DNA of 25,767 bases. Origin: RGIG3009 sp045541305 (lineage in GTDB: Bacteria > Bacillota > Clostridia > Oscillospirales > Acutalibacteraceae). The stretch lies in assembly GCA_045541305.1 (NCBI GenBank), contig JAZQIV010000033.1, positions 1 through 25,767 on the forward strand, written 5' to 3'. Positions 16,000 through 24,386 of this stretch are shown one piece after another; the first letter of the stretch is position 1, and every line of letters begins with the position of its first letter. A program made the translations under genes and the position numbers. The notes under the pieces are model-generated. The model was not told the origin of the DNA. It did not search any database and saw only the letters and a list, made by a program, of their open reading frames with translations.

Positions 16000-16680
16000 A
16001 CGGTGCAGTAAGGCGGGAAGCGCACTTAAGGAATCGAACTCGTAATCCGGTTTAGCAATTGAGCCTGCGCTTTTGTGTGAGGGATTAAACCAGCAAGTAC
16101 GCACACCAACCGCGTTGCCGCCGCGAATATCCGAGCTCAGGCTGTCACCGATAACGACAGCCGTGTCTTTGGAAAACGCGGGAATGTGTGCAAAGCAATG
16201 CTCAAAATAGCGCGGATCCGGTTTGTTGAAACCAATTTCATGCGAGATAAAAATATTGTCGAAAAAGGGGAGGATTCCGGCACTTTGCAGGCGACGACGT
16301 TGGATGTGTGCCGTGCCGTTGGTCACCAAATATAGGTCATATTCCGCCGAGAGTGCGGTTAACAGCTCGGGTGCACCTTCAACAAAGAAGTGTCCATTCC
16401 CGAGCAGATCCTCATACAAGGCCTGTGCATCCTCTGCTTTTACCGGTAATTGATACTCTTCAAACAAAAGCGTAAAACGTCTTCTGAGGACCTCAGAACG
16501 TGTGATCTCACCGCGTTCAAGCTTTTCCCATTGTTCACGGTTGATTACGTGATAACGTTGCAGAATCTCGGGTGTGGGATTCAAGCCAAGACGACGCAAC
16601 GTTTCTGACAAGGCAACGCGTTCGGATTGCTTAAAATCCAGAAGCGTATCGTCCAAGTCAATGAGGATATTTTTTAACAT
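15994..16680 (-). CDS. HAD-family hydrolase, YjjG-type nucleotidase
   Basis: A 228-residue cytoplasmic phosphatase of the haloacid dehalogenase superfamily. Motif I DLDDT (8-12) gives nucleophile Asp8 and acid Asp10; motif II is LVTNGT; the motif III Lys is in NKPDPRYF; motif IV is GDSLSSDI. The helical cap lies between motif I and II, as in subfamily I. The overall pattern resembles YjjG (TIGR02254), which removes phosphate from pyrimidine nucleotides including non-canonical ones; substrate is inferred only. ATG 16680 is preferred over TTG 16686 because AAGGGG lies 9 nt before the ATG. The gene sits downstream of the secF terminator and converges on birA. Confidence 0.85.
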   Translation of the reverse strand: MLKNILIDLDDTLLDFKQSERVALSETLRRLGLNPTPEILQRYHVINREQWEKLERGEITRSEVLRRRFTLLFEEYQLPVKAEDAQALYEDLLGNGHFFVEGAPELLTALSAEYDLYLVTNGTAHIQRRRLQSAGILPFFDNIFISHEIGFNKPDPRYFEHCFAHIPAFSKDTAVVIGDSLSSDIRGGNAVGVRTCWFNPSHKSAGSIAKPDYEFDSLSALPALLHRL

Positions 16681-16702
16681 AAGCAATAACCCCTTGTAAA
16701 AA

Positions 16703-16731
16703 TCCCCCGAAAGAAGATTTCTTTCGGGGGA
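16703..16731. terminator. Terminator after secF
   Basis: A 13-bp perfect stem TCCCCCGAAAGAA / TTCTTTCGGGGGA (16703-16715, 16719-16731) with a three-base loop. On the minus strand it lies 6 nt after the secF stop and is followed by a short T run; on the plus strand it is followed by GCTTTTTT. It separates secDF from the HAD gene. Confidence 0.88.
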
Positions 16732-16737
16732 GCTTTT

Positions 16738-17673
16738 TTATTTTTTGGATTTGGCAGTTTTCCGTTTCTCGGATTGCTTCACCCACAGTGCCCACATGGG
16801 GGTGCACAGGAAGGTGGAGGAGAAGAAGCCGGCTACCACGCCGAATGTCATCGGTAACGCAAAACTGACGATTGCATCCATCGAGAAGATCAATGCAATA
16901 ACTGCTACGGTAGCGATTGCGATGAAGGTGCAGATCGTGGTATTTAACGTACGACCGAACGACTGATGCAAGCTGACGTTGACGATTTCGTCGATACCCG
17001 TCTTTTTATCCATCTTAGCGCGATTTTCGCGGATACGGTCATAGATAACGATGGTATCGTTCAACGAATAACCGAGGATCGTTAACACAACTGCCACGAA
17101 ATTGTCGTTCAGCGGGATGCGGAACACCACGAAGACGAAATAGGCGATCAAAATATCGTGAAGCAAGGCGATCAGCGCCATGATACCGGCAGAGAAACCG
17201 CCGATGCGGCGGAAGCGCAAACCAACGTAAATCACCAAGAAAAGGGATGCTAAAGCGATGGCAACGCAGCATTTTAAGAAGAAAGTCTTTCCGTAAGAAG
17301 GCTGCAATGAGTTGGTTTCAATTTCCTTGATATTGTTGCTCGGGAACTGCTTTTTCAGCGAATCAATGAATGTGGTTTGTGTTTCAACATCCACTTCGCG
17401 AGCAAGCGAAACCACGATAGTTTTGAGGCCGCTTTCGCCGTTTTCATCCACGTCTACTTCCGCTTCGGCGAATTTGGTGTGAATGAAATCCTCGGCAGCT
17501 TTGCTATCCAAAACGCCTTCGTAGCTGTACTTGAACAAAGTACCGCCCTTGAAATCGATATCCAGTTCGACGCCCATCACAATGTTGCAGATCAAACCGA
17601 TCAACAAAAGACCGATGGAAACCCACAAAAACCATTTGCGATTGGCAATGAAATTGAAATTCTTAAGCGTCAT
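16738..17673 (-). CDS. secF: Protein translocase subunit SecF
   Basis: An accessory membrane subunit that works with SecD to pull proteins through SecYEG using the proton gradient. The 311 residues contain one N-terminal membrane span (about 14-33), then the family motif ELDIDFKGGTLF, a small periplasmic-type domain, and five C-terminal spans (about 135-300). Conserved features are YSLNDTIVIYDRIREN and the SFGRTLNTT motif. The ATG lies inside the end of secD, an 11-nt overlap, so the two should be translated together. A strong terminator follows the stop. Confidence 0.97.
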   Translation of the reverse strand: MTLKNFNFIANRKWFLWVSIGLLLIGLICNIVMGVELDIDFKGGTLFKYSYEGVLDSKAAEDFIHTKFAEAEVDVDENGESGLKTIVVSLAREVDVETQTTFIDSLKKQFPSNNIKEIETNSLQPSYGKTFFLKCCVAIALASLFLVIYVGLRFRRIGGFSAGIMALIALLHDILIAYFVFVVFRIPLNDNFVAVVLTILGYSLNDTIVIYDRIRENRAKMDKKTGIDEIVNVSLHQSFGRTLNTTICTFIAIATVAVIALIFSMDAIVSFALPMTFGVVAGFFSSTFLCTPMWALWVKQSEKRKTAKSKK

Positions 17674-19087
17674 GACGTTTACCTCCTAACAACCAAGGTT
17701 TACGGAGGAACTTGAAGCGCGAAACCGATTTAAGCATCAAGCGCGAGCAAGTTACGCCCATAAGGAAGTTAAAGATGATACCGGCCAGCAACGTGTAACC
17801 GAACGAGTACACCGCACCGCTGGCGGAAACGGGGAACATGAACAGGAAAGGCTTGAGCAGTTTGGCAAAGAAACTGTCAGCAGGTCCGAACACACCCATC
17901 AAGACAAGCGAAATGATGATAACGGTGATGTTACCGTCAAAGATAGCGGAGAAGGATTCGTTACAACCGTTGTTAATAGCGCCGTCGATCGTGCGACCGC
18001 CACGAATCTGTTCTTTAATACGTTCCGCTGTGATGATGTTGGCGTCAACACCCATACCGATTGACAAGATGATACCGGCGATACCGGGCAGCGTAAGCGT
18101 AAAGCTATCGAGGAAGGGGAAGTAACCTGAAACGACAGCAATCGAACCGGCAACCTGACCGAGCAACGCAATAACGGCAACCACACCGGGCAAACGATAA
18201 TAAACGATCATGAAGATCGCAATGATGATAAATGCAACAATACCGGCCATCACCATGATCTCCAGCGCGCGTTCGCCCAAGGTGGCCGAAACCGTGTTGG
18301 TGTTTTTCGCGGTGATGCTGAACGGCAACGAACCGGAGTTGATGAGGTTTGCCAGGTTCAATGCTTCGGAATAATCCGCAAAGCCGCCGGAAATCTGGGC
18401 TTTACCGTCAGAAATATGCTCGTTTACCGTCGGGTTCGAAATACATTCATCATCCAACCAAATGGAGATGGTGTAGGTCGAGCCGCTGGCACCGTTCAGA
18501 TCCTTTTGTTTCTTGGTGGCGGTGGAGAAGGCGTCTTTACCTTTGCTGTCCAGTTCCAAAGAAACAACCGGCTCGTTTTTCTCGTTAAAACCGGGGGTTG
18601 CCGAGCTTACCAAAGAACCATTCAACACAAAATCCGTCTTTGCGGGTTTTTCGGTGGGCAAGCCGGTGGATTCCGATTTATCGAGGTAAAACTCCAAAAG
18701 TGCCGTTTTGCCCAATTCTTCGATGGCCTTTTTGGCATCGAAGTTTGTTTCGTTGTTCTTCCACGGAAAACGGATAACAACCTGATCGTTGTCTGTGTCG
18801 GTGTAAGCCTCGTAGTCCGTAATATTGTTGGCAATCATACGCCGCACAATAACTTCCTTCATGGCTTCGATTTGTGCATCGGATGCATCGATCGATGCGT
18901 CCGCCGGAGCAAAGGTAACTTCGATACCGCCGTTGATATCAATGCCGGTACGAATATCCGATGCACCGCGGATCACCGTGTCTTCACGATCGCCAAAGTT
19001 TTTGTATATTCCGAAAAAGGAAGTATACGACAAGGCGAGGATCAGAAAAGCCACGATGAAAAAGATCGGTTTCGGTGTTCGCTTCAT
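17663..19087 (-). CDS. secD: Protein translocase subunit SecD
   Basis: Partner of SecF in the proton-driven late step of protein export. The 474 residues start with a membrane span (about 8-26), then the motif RTGIDINGGIEVTF (equivalent to GLDLxGG), the P1 extracytoplasmic domain (about 50-260) and five C-terminal spans (about 275-455). The C-terminal part contains LTLPGIAGIILSIGMGVDANIITAERIKE, the SecD/RND signature with its conserved Asp. Separate secD and secF genes are usual in many Clostridia, unlike the fused SecDF of Bacillus. GGAGG lies 7 nt before ATG 19087, and the unit has its own promoter at 19144-19172. Confidence 0.97.
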   Translation of the reverse strand: MKRTPKPIFFIVAFLILALSYTSFFGIYKNFGDREDTVIRGASDIRTGIDINGGIEVTFAPADASIDASDAQIEAMKEVIVRRMIANNITDYEAYTDTDNDQVVIRFPWKNNETNFDAKKAIEELGKTALLEFYLDKSESTGLPTEKPAKTDFVLNGSLVSSATPGFNEKNEPVVSLELDSKGKDAFSTATKKQKDLNGASGSTYTISIWLDDECISNPTVNEHISDGKAQISGGFADYSEALNLANLINSGSLPFSITAKNTNTVSATLGERALEIMVMAGIVAFIIIAIFMIVYYRLPGVVAVIALLGQVAGSIAVVSGYFPFLDSFTLTLPGIAGIILSIGMGVDANIITAERIKEQIRGGRTIDGAINNGCNESFSAIFDGNITVIIISLVLMGVFGPADSFFAKLLKPFLFMFPVSASGAVYSFGYTLLAGIIFNFLMGVTCSRLMLKSVSRFKFLRKPWLLGGKRHDA

Positions 19088-19143
19088 CAGTCAATCCTCC
19101 ATCATTTACGTTCCATACCGAGATATGGTTTCATATAAGGATT

Positions 19144-19172
19144 ATTATATAAGAAACGACAATAAAAGTCAA
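19144..19172 (-). promoter_or_regulatory. Promoter of secD-secF
   Basis: Minus strand TTGACT (19167-19172), 17-nt spacer, TATAAT (19144-19149). Five of six and six of six consensus bases. The leader of about 50 nt contains no clear hairpin. Confidence 0.8.
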
Positions 19173-19187
19173 TCCATTTCGAAAAAA

Positions 19188-19213
19188 ACCGCCGCGTTAT
19201 TTCACGCAGCGGT
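19188..19213 (-). terminator. Terminator of the aminotransferase gene
   Basis: A 10-bp stem ACCGCTGCGT / ACGCGGCGGT (one G-T pair) with a six-base loop, followed on the minus strand by a seven-T run. It starts 9 nt after the aminotransferase stop. Confidence 0.85.
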
Positions 19214-19222
19214 TGATTACAA

Positions 19223-20494
19223 TTATAATAGTTTTTCGATTGCAACAATTTGTACGCAAACGCAGAACAAATTCATGGCAATCTGCAATTCGTCACAAGG
19301 GGGATACGTGGGGGCAATCCGCAGATTTGAGTCGTGCGGATCATTGTGATAAGGATAGGTTGCGCCGGCTCCCGTCATGATCACGCCTGCCTCCTTGAGC
19401 ATGTTTACCACGGCTTTGGCGCAACCATCCATTAACGTTACACTGACGAAGTAACCGCCATTCGGCTTGTGCCAATCGGCCACCGCCAATTCGCCGAGTT
19501 CCTTTTGTAAGGTGGTGAGTACGATATCAAATTTCGGGCGAAGAATGGCGGCATGCAATTTCATGTGATTCGTAACTGCTTCGAAATTTTTAAAAAAGCG
19601 AGCGTGACGCAACATATTTTGTTTGTCATAACCAATGGTTTGAACAGACAAACGGTTTTTTATGTCGGCAATATTGGTATCGCTGCCGCCGATCGCCGCC
19701 ACACCCGAACCGGGGAAACTAATTTTGGACGTGGAGGTGAAATACACGGCAATATCTTCGTTGTTTGCCGCTTTGGATTCCTCAAACAAATTCAAAAGCG
19801 TATCGGGTGTATCGGTCAGGTGGTGAACGCCATAAGCGTTATCCCACATGATCCGAAAATCCTGTGCGGCAGGCCTCAAACGCGCCAAACGGCGCACGGT
19901 TTCGTCCGAATAGGTGATGCCGTCTGGGTTGGAGTACATCGGCACACACCACATACCTTTTACAGCGGGGTCTTGTACCAACTGTTCTACCAGGTGCATA
20001 TCCGGGCCATCTGCTGTCATGGGAACGCAAAGCATTTCGATGCCAAAATGTTCGGTTACGGCAAAATGACGGTCATAGCCGGGAACGGGGCACAAAAACT
20101 TCACGTTCGGCAACCGACACCACGGCGTGTTTCCGCAAATACCTGTTGAATAAGCTTGTGCAATATAGTCGTACATTAAGTTTAAACTGGAGTTTCCGCC
20201 TACGATCACGTTCTCAGCCGGCAAACCCAAAATATCGCCAAACAAAGCTTTCATTTCGACAATGCCATCCACAAAGCCGTAGTTACGGGTGTCGATCCCT
20301 TTGGTGGAAATGGCACCGGTGCGCACATTAACACAATCGGCCAACTCCATGGTGAGTTCCAGTTGTTCCGTGCACGGTTTCCCGCGGGACATATCCAGTG
20401 ATAAACCTTTGTCTTTATACGATTGATAGACCGCTTTTAATTCAGCAAGCTTCGCGGTCAGCTGTTCTTTGTTCATGGAAGATAAGGCAGGCAC
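19223..20494 (-). CDS. Class I aminotransferase of the AspT (Aminotran_MocR) type
   Basis: A PLP-dependent aminotransferase, probably aspartate aminotransferase. It resembles the Pfam Aminotran_MocR group, which includes Corynebacterium AspT, not the usual AspB. It has no DNA-binding domain. Motifs are DMSRGKPC, GGNSSLNLMYD (cofactor phosphate region), CPVPGYDRHF, MYSNPDGITYSDE, DNAYGVHH, and STSKISFPGSG with the Schiff-base Lys257. The C-terminal arginine that would bind the substrate carboxylate is likely in NLRIAPTYPP. GTG 20494 is chosen because GAGGAG lies 9 nt upstream; ATG 20476 (417 residues) has no clear ribosome site, and TTG 20503 directly abuts the GAGGAG. It is a single-gene unit with a promoter and terminator. 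Confidence 0.87.
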   Translation of the reverse strand: MPALSSMNKEQLTAKLAELKAVYQSYKDKGLSLDMSRGKPCTEQLELTMELADCVNVRTGAISTKGIDTRNYGFVDGIVEMKALFGDILGLPAENVIVGGNSSLNLMYDYIAQAYSTGICGNTPWCRLPNVKFLCPVPGYDRHFAVTEHFGIEMLCVPMTADGPDMHLVEQLVQDPAVKGMWCVPMYSNPDGITYSDETVRRLARLRPAAQDFRIMWDNAYGVHHLTDTPDTLLNLFEESKAANNEDIAVYFTSTSKISFPGSGVAAIGGSDTNIADIKNRLSVQTIGYDKQNMLRHARFFKNFEAVTNHMKLHAAILRPKFDIVLTTLQKELGELAVADWHKPNGGYFVSVTLMDGCAKAVVNMLKEAGVIMTGAGATYPYHNDPHDSNLRIAPTYPPCDELQIAMNLFCVCVQIVAIEKLL

Positions 20495-20524
20495 AAAAAG
20501 CAACTCCTCTCAGATACTTCGCAT

Positions 20525-20553
20525 ATTGTAATACATACTCGTCGATTTTGCAA
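20525..20553 (-). promoter_or_regulatory. Promoter of the aminotransferase gene
   Basis: Minus strand TTGCAA (20548-20553), 17-nt spacer, TACAAT (20525-20530). The -35 hexamer lies within one arm of an inverted repeat. Confidence 0.6.
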
Positions 20554-20577
20554 GTTAAATTTTATTTTCTTGCAAAA
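20546..20577. repeat. Inverted repeat overlapping the aminotransferase -35 region
   Basis: Arms TTTTGCAAG (20546-20554) and CTTGCAAAA (20569-20577) are perfect inverted copies of 9 nt, separated by a 14-nt AT-only spacer. Centre spacing of the arms is 23 nt, about two helical turns. It could be a dimeric repressor site. Confidence 0.45.
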
Positions 20578-20605
20578 TTTATCAAAAATTCATCAAAAAC
20601 GAAGA

Positions 20606-20639
20606 AAAAAGCCTTGCCGAATAACGGACAAGGCTTTTT
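20606..20639. terminator. Terminator of the NAGPA/membrane-protein operon
   Basis: An 11-bp stem AAAAAGCCTTG / CAAGGCTTTTT (20606-20616, 20629-20639), extended inside by CCG/CGG with one bulge. It starts 11 nt after the stop of the minus-strand operon and has T runs on both sides. Confidence 0.88.
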
Positions 20640-20650
20640 AAAATACAAAA

Positions 20651-21850
20651 TTATACTTGCGGTTCCGGTGTCTCGGCTGTGGAATCTGTAGGTGATTCAT
20701 CGGTTAACTGCTGCATGGTATACAGTTGCCATTCGTTGTTCACCAAAACAAAAGTCAAACGATTGTGGAACGTGCCGGTTTCTTTTTCCATACCGCCGCG
20801 CAGATACACGGGCGTGAACCGAATTTCACATGAAAAATCGTTGGCGCTGTATTGCGCATAGTTTGTCACCGATACATCGCGAAATTTCACCGAATCGTGT
20901 CTTGAAAACCAATCATTACTAAACACTTTGATTTTTGCATACAATTCACTGTTTTTCGCAATGTATTTCAAAACCGCTTCACGGGTGGCATCACGCGAAA
21001 TAAACTTGGCATACGTGAAAGCAACCTCTTTTGCCAGTTCTTCGCGTTCGGTTTGCAGGGCGGTGGCGGCAGGACGCATGACATGATAGGCGCCGTTTGC
21101 ATCTTGCGTGACGGTGCAAACGTCACCGCCGAGCGTTAAGCCTTCAATCGTTGGTGTGTTCAATAACGATTCGATTGTGTAACAATTCACAATCGGAAGC
21201 GCATCGGAGGGCTCTTTGGTGCCGAATATGGTGTTCTGAGCGGGGACGCCGATAACGTTCAAAAGTGAGGTGTCCATTCCGTTTACGGACAGGCGAATGT
21301 CATCGGCGGCGTAGATCACCGTTTGCGGAATATACTGCACTTCGGTAACATAATTCCATGCTGTTTCACCCCAAGCGGGATTTTTGATCAGCGAAAGGGA
21401 GGAAACGCGCTTATCGTTCATGTATACGGAATATTCCTTGCGTTCTTCCGTGGAGGTTCCTTTTTCGCGCACAACCAACGTGGAGGTATCGCCGTTATAG
21501 AGCCGCGAAAGATATTTTACGTATTCGTCTTTGTTGTTGAGAATGGTCTCTTCAAAATCCGAAGCTGCATAAATGGAGTCAAAATCACCGCTTTTGATCC
21601 AGTTGATATACGTGTTAAGGGCGGCGTTGGGAGTGGCTGCCTCATATTGCTCCAAATTGCGATACAAGAACCACAATACAACCGTTGAGATCACCAAGAG
21701 AACGGCAAAATATGCAACAAAGAGTTTCCAAAACAACTTGCGCTTGCGAGGCTTTTGCGGAGGATCGGACTCAAACTCGGGGTAGACCGGTATTTCGACA
21801 ATAGCGTCTTCCGCCTGAATGTTGTTTTCTGTTACCAAATTTTCAGCCAT
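20651..21850 (-). CDS. Membrane-anchored protein of unknown function, possibly NTF2-like
   Basis: I do not recognise a named family. The 399-residue protein has an acidic cytoplasmic head of about 30 residues, a basic patch KPRKRK, one membrane span (about 40-63), and a large extracytoplasmic part. The segment AALNTYINWIKSGDFDSIYAAS near residue 75 and the C-terminal LTFVLVNNEWQLYTMQ (about 366-382) look like the first helix and last strand of NTF2-like domains, so two such domains are possible; this is a weak inference. The tail is rich in Thr, Ser, Pro and Glu. The start is ATG 21850 with AGGAGG upstream, 14 nt after the stop of the phosphodiester glycosidase gene, so the two are cotranscribed. 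Confidence 0.75.
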   Translation of the reverse strand: MAENLVTENNIQAEDAIVEIPVYPEFESDPPQKPRKRKLFWKLFVAYFAVLLVISTVVLWFLYRNLEQYEAATPNAALNTYINWIKSGDFDSIYAASDFEETILNNKDEYVKYLSRLYNGDTSTLVVREKGTSTEERKEYSVYMNDKRVSSLSLIKNPAWGETAWNYVTEVQYIPQTVIYAADDIRLSVNGMDTSLLNVIGVPAQNTIFGTKEPSDALPIVNCYTIESLLNTPTIEGLTLGGDVCTVTQDANGAYHVMRPAATALQTEREELAKEVAFTYAKFISRDATREAVLKYIAKNSELYAKIKVFSNDWFSRHDSVKFRDVSVTNYAQYSANDFSCEIRFTPVYLRGGMEKETGTFHNRLTFVLVNNEWQLYTMQQLTDESPTDSTAETPEPQV

Positions 21851-21864
21851 GTCCGTTCCTCCTT

Positions 21865-22863
21865 TCAGATGACTACGATTGACGTGGGAATATTGCGCAA
21901 ACGATACATGGAAGCACATTTGTTGATAACCTCACCGTTGTATACCATGGCGGTGGAAGAACCGCCATCCAGGTTGGCGGCATTGATCGCGCCGTATTCC
22001 AGCATGATATCAATGCAATCCTTGTACGTGGCACCTAACGAATGAGCTTGTCTGCCGTCGATCACAAGGATTAAAACAGCGCCGTCGGCACGTTGCCCGA
22101 TCACGGTGCGAGGATTGACACCGCCGCTGGTGCCGGAAACCTCAGCAGGAACGCCGTTTACAATGAATGCGGGACCAAAGCTGATGGCATCGCGAACGTT
22201 CCGACGCAAAGCTTCGGCAGCGGACATTTTACCAACTATCAAACGATTGTTGGCATCAAATGCTACCAACGTGGAAACATCCGATTCTGCACCGAACAGC
22301 AGTTTCCCGTCGCGAATTACAATGCCAAGCGGAGTACCGCCCGTGCCTTGACCGTTTTCATCAAAGAAGCCGCCACCGTTCACCGAGGCGACCGCCTTAT
22401 AATCCTTCGCAAATTGCACCACTGTGCGGCCGGGATATTGTTCGCCAAAGGCATTGATAGAGGCGACCTTTACACGGGAAGGATCGTGCACGATCATCAT
22501 TTTACCGGCGTAGGTGGTGCTGGTGACGTCTTTGATCTCAATCGTATGGGGATCGACCGTTTCGTTGTCCGGCACAAATTCAGTCGTATCGTCCGTGGTG
22601 ACGTCCGGTTCAATGACAGTATTTCCGTCAATAATGCCTACCACTTCTTCGTCCGAAAGGAAGAGGTGCGGAACAAATTTTAAGGCGCTGGTTTCTTTTA
22701 ACGTATTGACAAAAATATCACGGGCGGTGGGGGAAGGGCCTTTCAAAAGCACCCAGCATGCACCAACCACAAACAACAGCACCGCCAACAGCGTAATGCC
22801 GATTGTTGCAAAAAATCTGCCGATAAAACGACCGATTTTTTTGCCAACGGATTCTTGTTTCAT
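21865..22863 (-). CDS. Membrane-anchored phosphodiester glycosidase (NAGPA) domain protein
   Basis: A 332-residue protein with a basic N-terminus, one membrane span (about 16-36), a low-complexity acidic linker with several Asp/Thr, and an extracytoplasmic NAGPA domain (about 140-332). Family features are VNGGGFFDENG, GTPLGIVIRDGKL, AISFGPAFIVNG, NPRTVIGQRADGAVLILVIDGR and AANLDGGSSTAMVYNG. The human member removes N-acetylglucosamine from the mannose-6-phosphate phosphodiester, and bacterial relatives are thought to act on surface glycopolymers or exopolysaccharide; the substrate here is unknown. ATG 22863 is preferred over ATG 22884, because the promoter at 22897-22926 would start transcription only a few nt before 22884. 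Both have weak ribosome sites. It is first in a two-gene operon. Confidence 0.87.
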   Translation of the reverse strand: MKQESVGKKIGRFIGRFFATIGITLLAVLLFVVGACWVLLKGPSPTARDIFVNTLKETSALKFVPHLFLSDEEVVGIIDGNTVIEPDVTTDDTTEFVPDNETVDPHTIEIKDVTSTTYAGKMMIVHDPSRVKVASINAFGEQYPGRTVVQFAKDYKAVASVNGGGFFDENGQGTGGTPLGIVIRDGKLLFGAESDVSTLVAFDANNRLIVGKMSAAEALRRNVRDAISFGPAFIVNGVPAEVSGTSGGVNPRTVIGQRADGAVLILVIDGRQAHSLGATYKDCIDIMLEYGAINAANLDGGSSTAMVYNGEVINKCASMYRLRNIPTSIVVI

Positions 22864-22896
22864 TCCACACACATCCCATTTCATACATTGCTTTTA

Positions 22897-22926
22897 ATCA
22901 TACAATATTCGACTAACCTTTGTCAA
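22897..22926 (-). promoter_or_regulatory. Promoter of the NAGPA operon
   Basis: Minus strand TTGACA (22921-22926), 18-nt spacer, TATGAT (22897-22902). Transcription would start near 22890, about 27 nt before ATG 22863. Confidence 0.75.
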
Positions 22927-22938
22927 TTCGTTTCTTGC

Positions 22939-22967
22939 TTTACACCGAGGAAAACTAATGGTATACT
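22939..22967 (+). promoter_or_regulatory. Promoter of the cca-prfC unit
   Basis: Plus strand TTTACA (22939-22944), 17-nt spacer, TATACT (22962-22967). The -35 lies 12 bp from the -35 of the divergent NAGPA promoter, so the two may compete. It rules out the ATG at 22958 as a start. Confidence 0.7.
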
Positions 22968-22996
22968 GGTACATATTTGGAAAGTGGAGGTGGCGT

Positions 22997-24343
22997 ATGC
23001 AAATACCGAGCTATGTGCGTGCTGTGATGCAGCAGCTTGAACAGCACGGTTTTGATGTTTTTGCGGTCGGCGGTTGCGTGCGCGACTCGCTTTTGGGATT
23101 AATGCCACACGATTGGGATATTTGCACATCGGCATTACCGGAGGATGTGATGGCGGTTTTTTCGTCGTTTCGGGTAATTGCTACCGGGCTTCAGCATGGC
23201 ACGGTGACGGTGTTGGTTGACGAGCAAGCGATAGAAATCACCACGTTTCGAACGGAAGAAGATTACCGTGACCATCGCCACCCGCAACACGTCAATTTCG
23301 TTACCACGATTGAAGAGGATTTAAGCCGGCGCGATTTTACTGTGAATGCCGTAGCGTATCACCCCGAACGCGGTTTTGTGGATCCTTACGGCGGGCGCGA
23401 AGATGCAAAGCATGGCGTGCTGCGTTGCGTGGGTAAGGCCGAAAAACGCTTCCGAGAGGACGCTTTGCGTATCTTGCGGGCGCTGCGGTTTTCGGCGGTA
23501 TATGATCTGGAAATTGAAGAAAAAACGCGCGATGCGATTCTAACCTCGGCGCCCTTGCTTTCAAACGTATCGGCTGAACGTATCCAATCCGAGTTCAAAC
23601 GCATGATGCCAGGGCATGCGTTCGGTCGGGTGTTGAGCAATTTTTACCCTGTGTTTTTCGCCGTTATTCCGGAACTAAAAGAGACCGACGGGGTGGATCA
23701 GCACAGCCAATACCATTGCTATGACGTACTTCAGCACATTTTAAAAAGTGTTGAGTTTGCACAGCCGGACGTTACCGTGCGCCTGGCGGCGTTACTACAT
23801 GACGTTGGCAAGCCTTTTTGCTTTACACAGGATGAAGCAGGGAACGGGCATTTTTACGGTCATGCACGCATTGGCATGGAGATGGCGCACGGTATTTTGC
23901 AACGGTTGCGGTTCGATAAAAAGACGATTGACGAAGTATGTACGTTAATAAAATATCACGATACACCGATTCAACCAAGCGCGGCTGTTGTGAAACGATG
24001 GCTAAATCGATTGGGCGAGGAACAGTTTCGAAAACTGTTGCTTCTAAAACGTGCGGATTGCATGGCGCACGATCCAAGCCGTATGCAAACGCGTTTTGAG
24101 GAGCTGCGTGATATCGAGCAATGCGTGGAACGGGTGTTAGCTGAAAAAGCTTGTTTTTCCTTGCGCGATTTAGCGGTGAACGGTTCGGATTTGATAGTGA
24201 TCGGTATTCCGAAGGGTAGGGCGATTGGTGAGGCGTTGGATTATTTATTGAATGAGGTTGTGGAACAGCGATTGGCGAACAGCAAACCCGAACTGACGGA
24301 CGCTGTGATAAAAAGGCTTGATTATTTTACCAAAAACCGATAG
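22997..24343 (+). CDS. cca: CCA tRNA nucleotidyltransferase with HD domain
   Basis: Adds or repairs the 3' CCA end of tRNAs without a template. The 448-residue class II polymerase has GGCVRDSLLG (25-34) and DWD (Asp39 and Asp41, metal ligands) at the N-terminus, ITTFRTEEDY, RRDFTVNA, EDALRILRALRF in the neck, and a C-terminal HD domain with AALLHDVGKP (His268, Asp269) that may have phosphatase or phosphodiesterase activity. GGAGG before ATG 22997 decides the start. The tRNA-Leu gene in this window encodes its CCA, so the enzyme may serve mainly repair or other tRNAs. Some related enzymes only add A, which cannot be excluded. prfC follows after 43 nt with no terminator between. Confidence 0.93.
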   Translation: MQIPSYVRAVMQQLEQHGFDVFAVGGCVRDSLLGLMPHDWDICTSALPEDVMAVFSSFRVIATGLQHGTVTVLVDEQAIEITTFRTEEDYRDHRHPQHVNFVTTIEEDLSRRDFTVNAVAYHPERGFVDPYGGREDAKHGVLRCVGKAEKRFREDALRILRALRFSAVYDLEIEEKTRDAILTSAPLLSNVSAERIQSEFKRMMPGHAFGRVLSNFYPVFFAVIPELKETDGVDQHSQYHCYDVLQHILKSVEFAQPDVTVRLAALLHDVGKPFCFTQDEAGNGHFYGHARIGMEMAHGILQRLRFDKKTIDEVCTLIKYHDTPIQPSAAVVKRWLNRLGEEQFRKLLLLKRADCMAHDPSRMQTRFEELRDIEQCVERVLAEKACFSLRDLAVNGSDLIVIGIPKGRAIGEALDYLLNEVVEQRLANSKPELTDAVIKRLDYFTKNR

Positions 24344-24386
24344 AATACTATAGTACTAATGAGATAAGCAGAGGGGAACACTGAAC

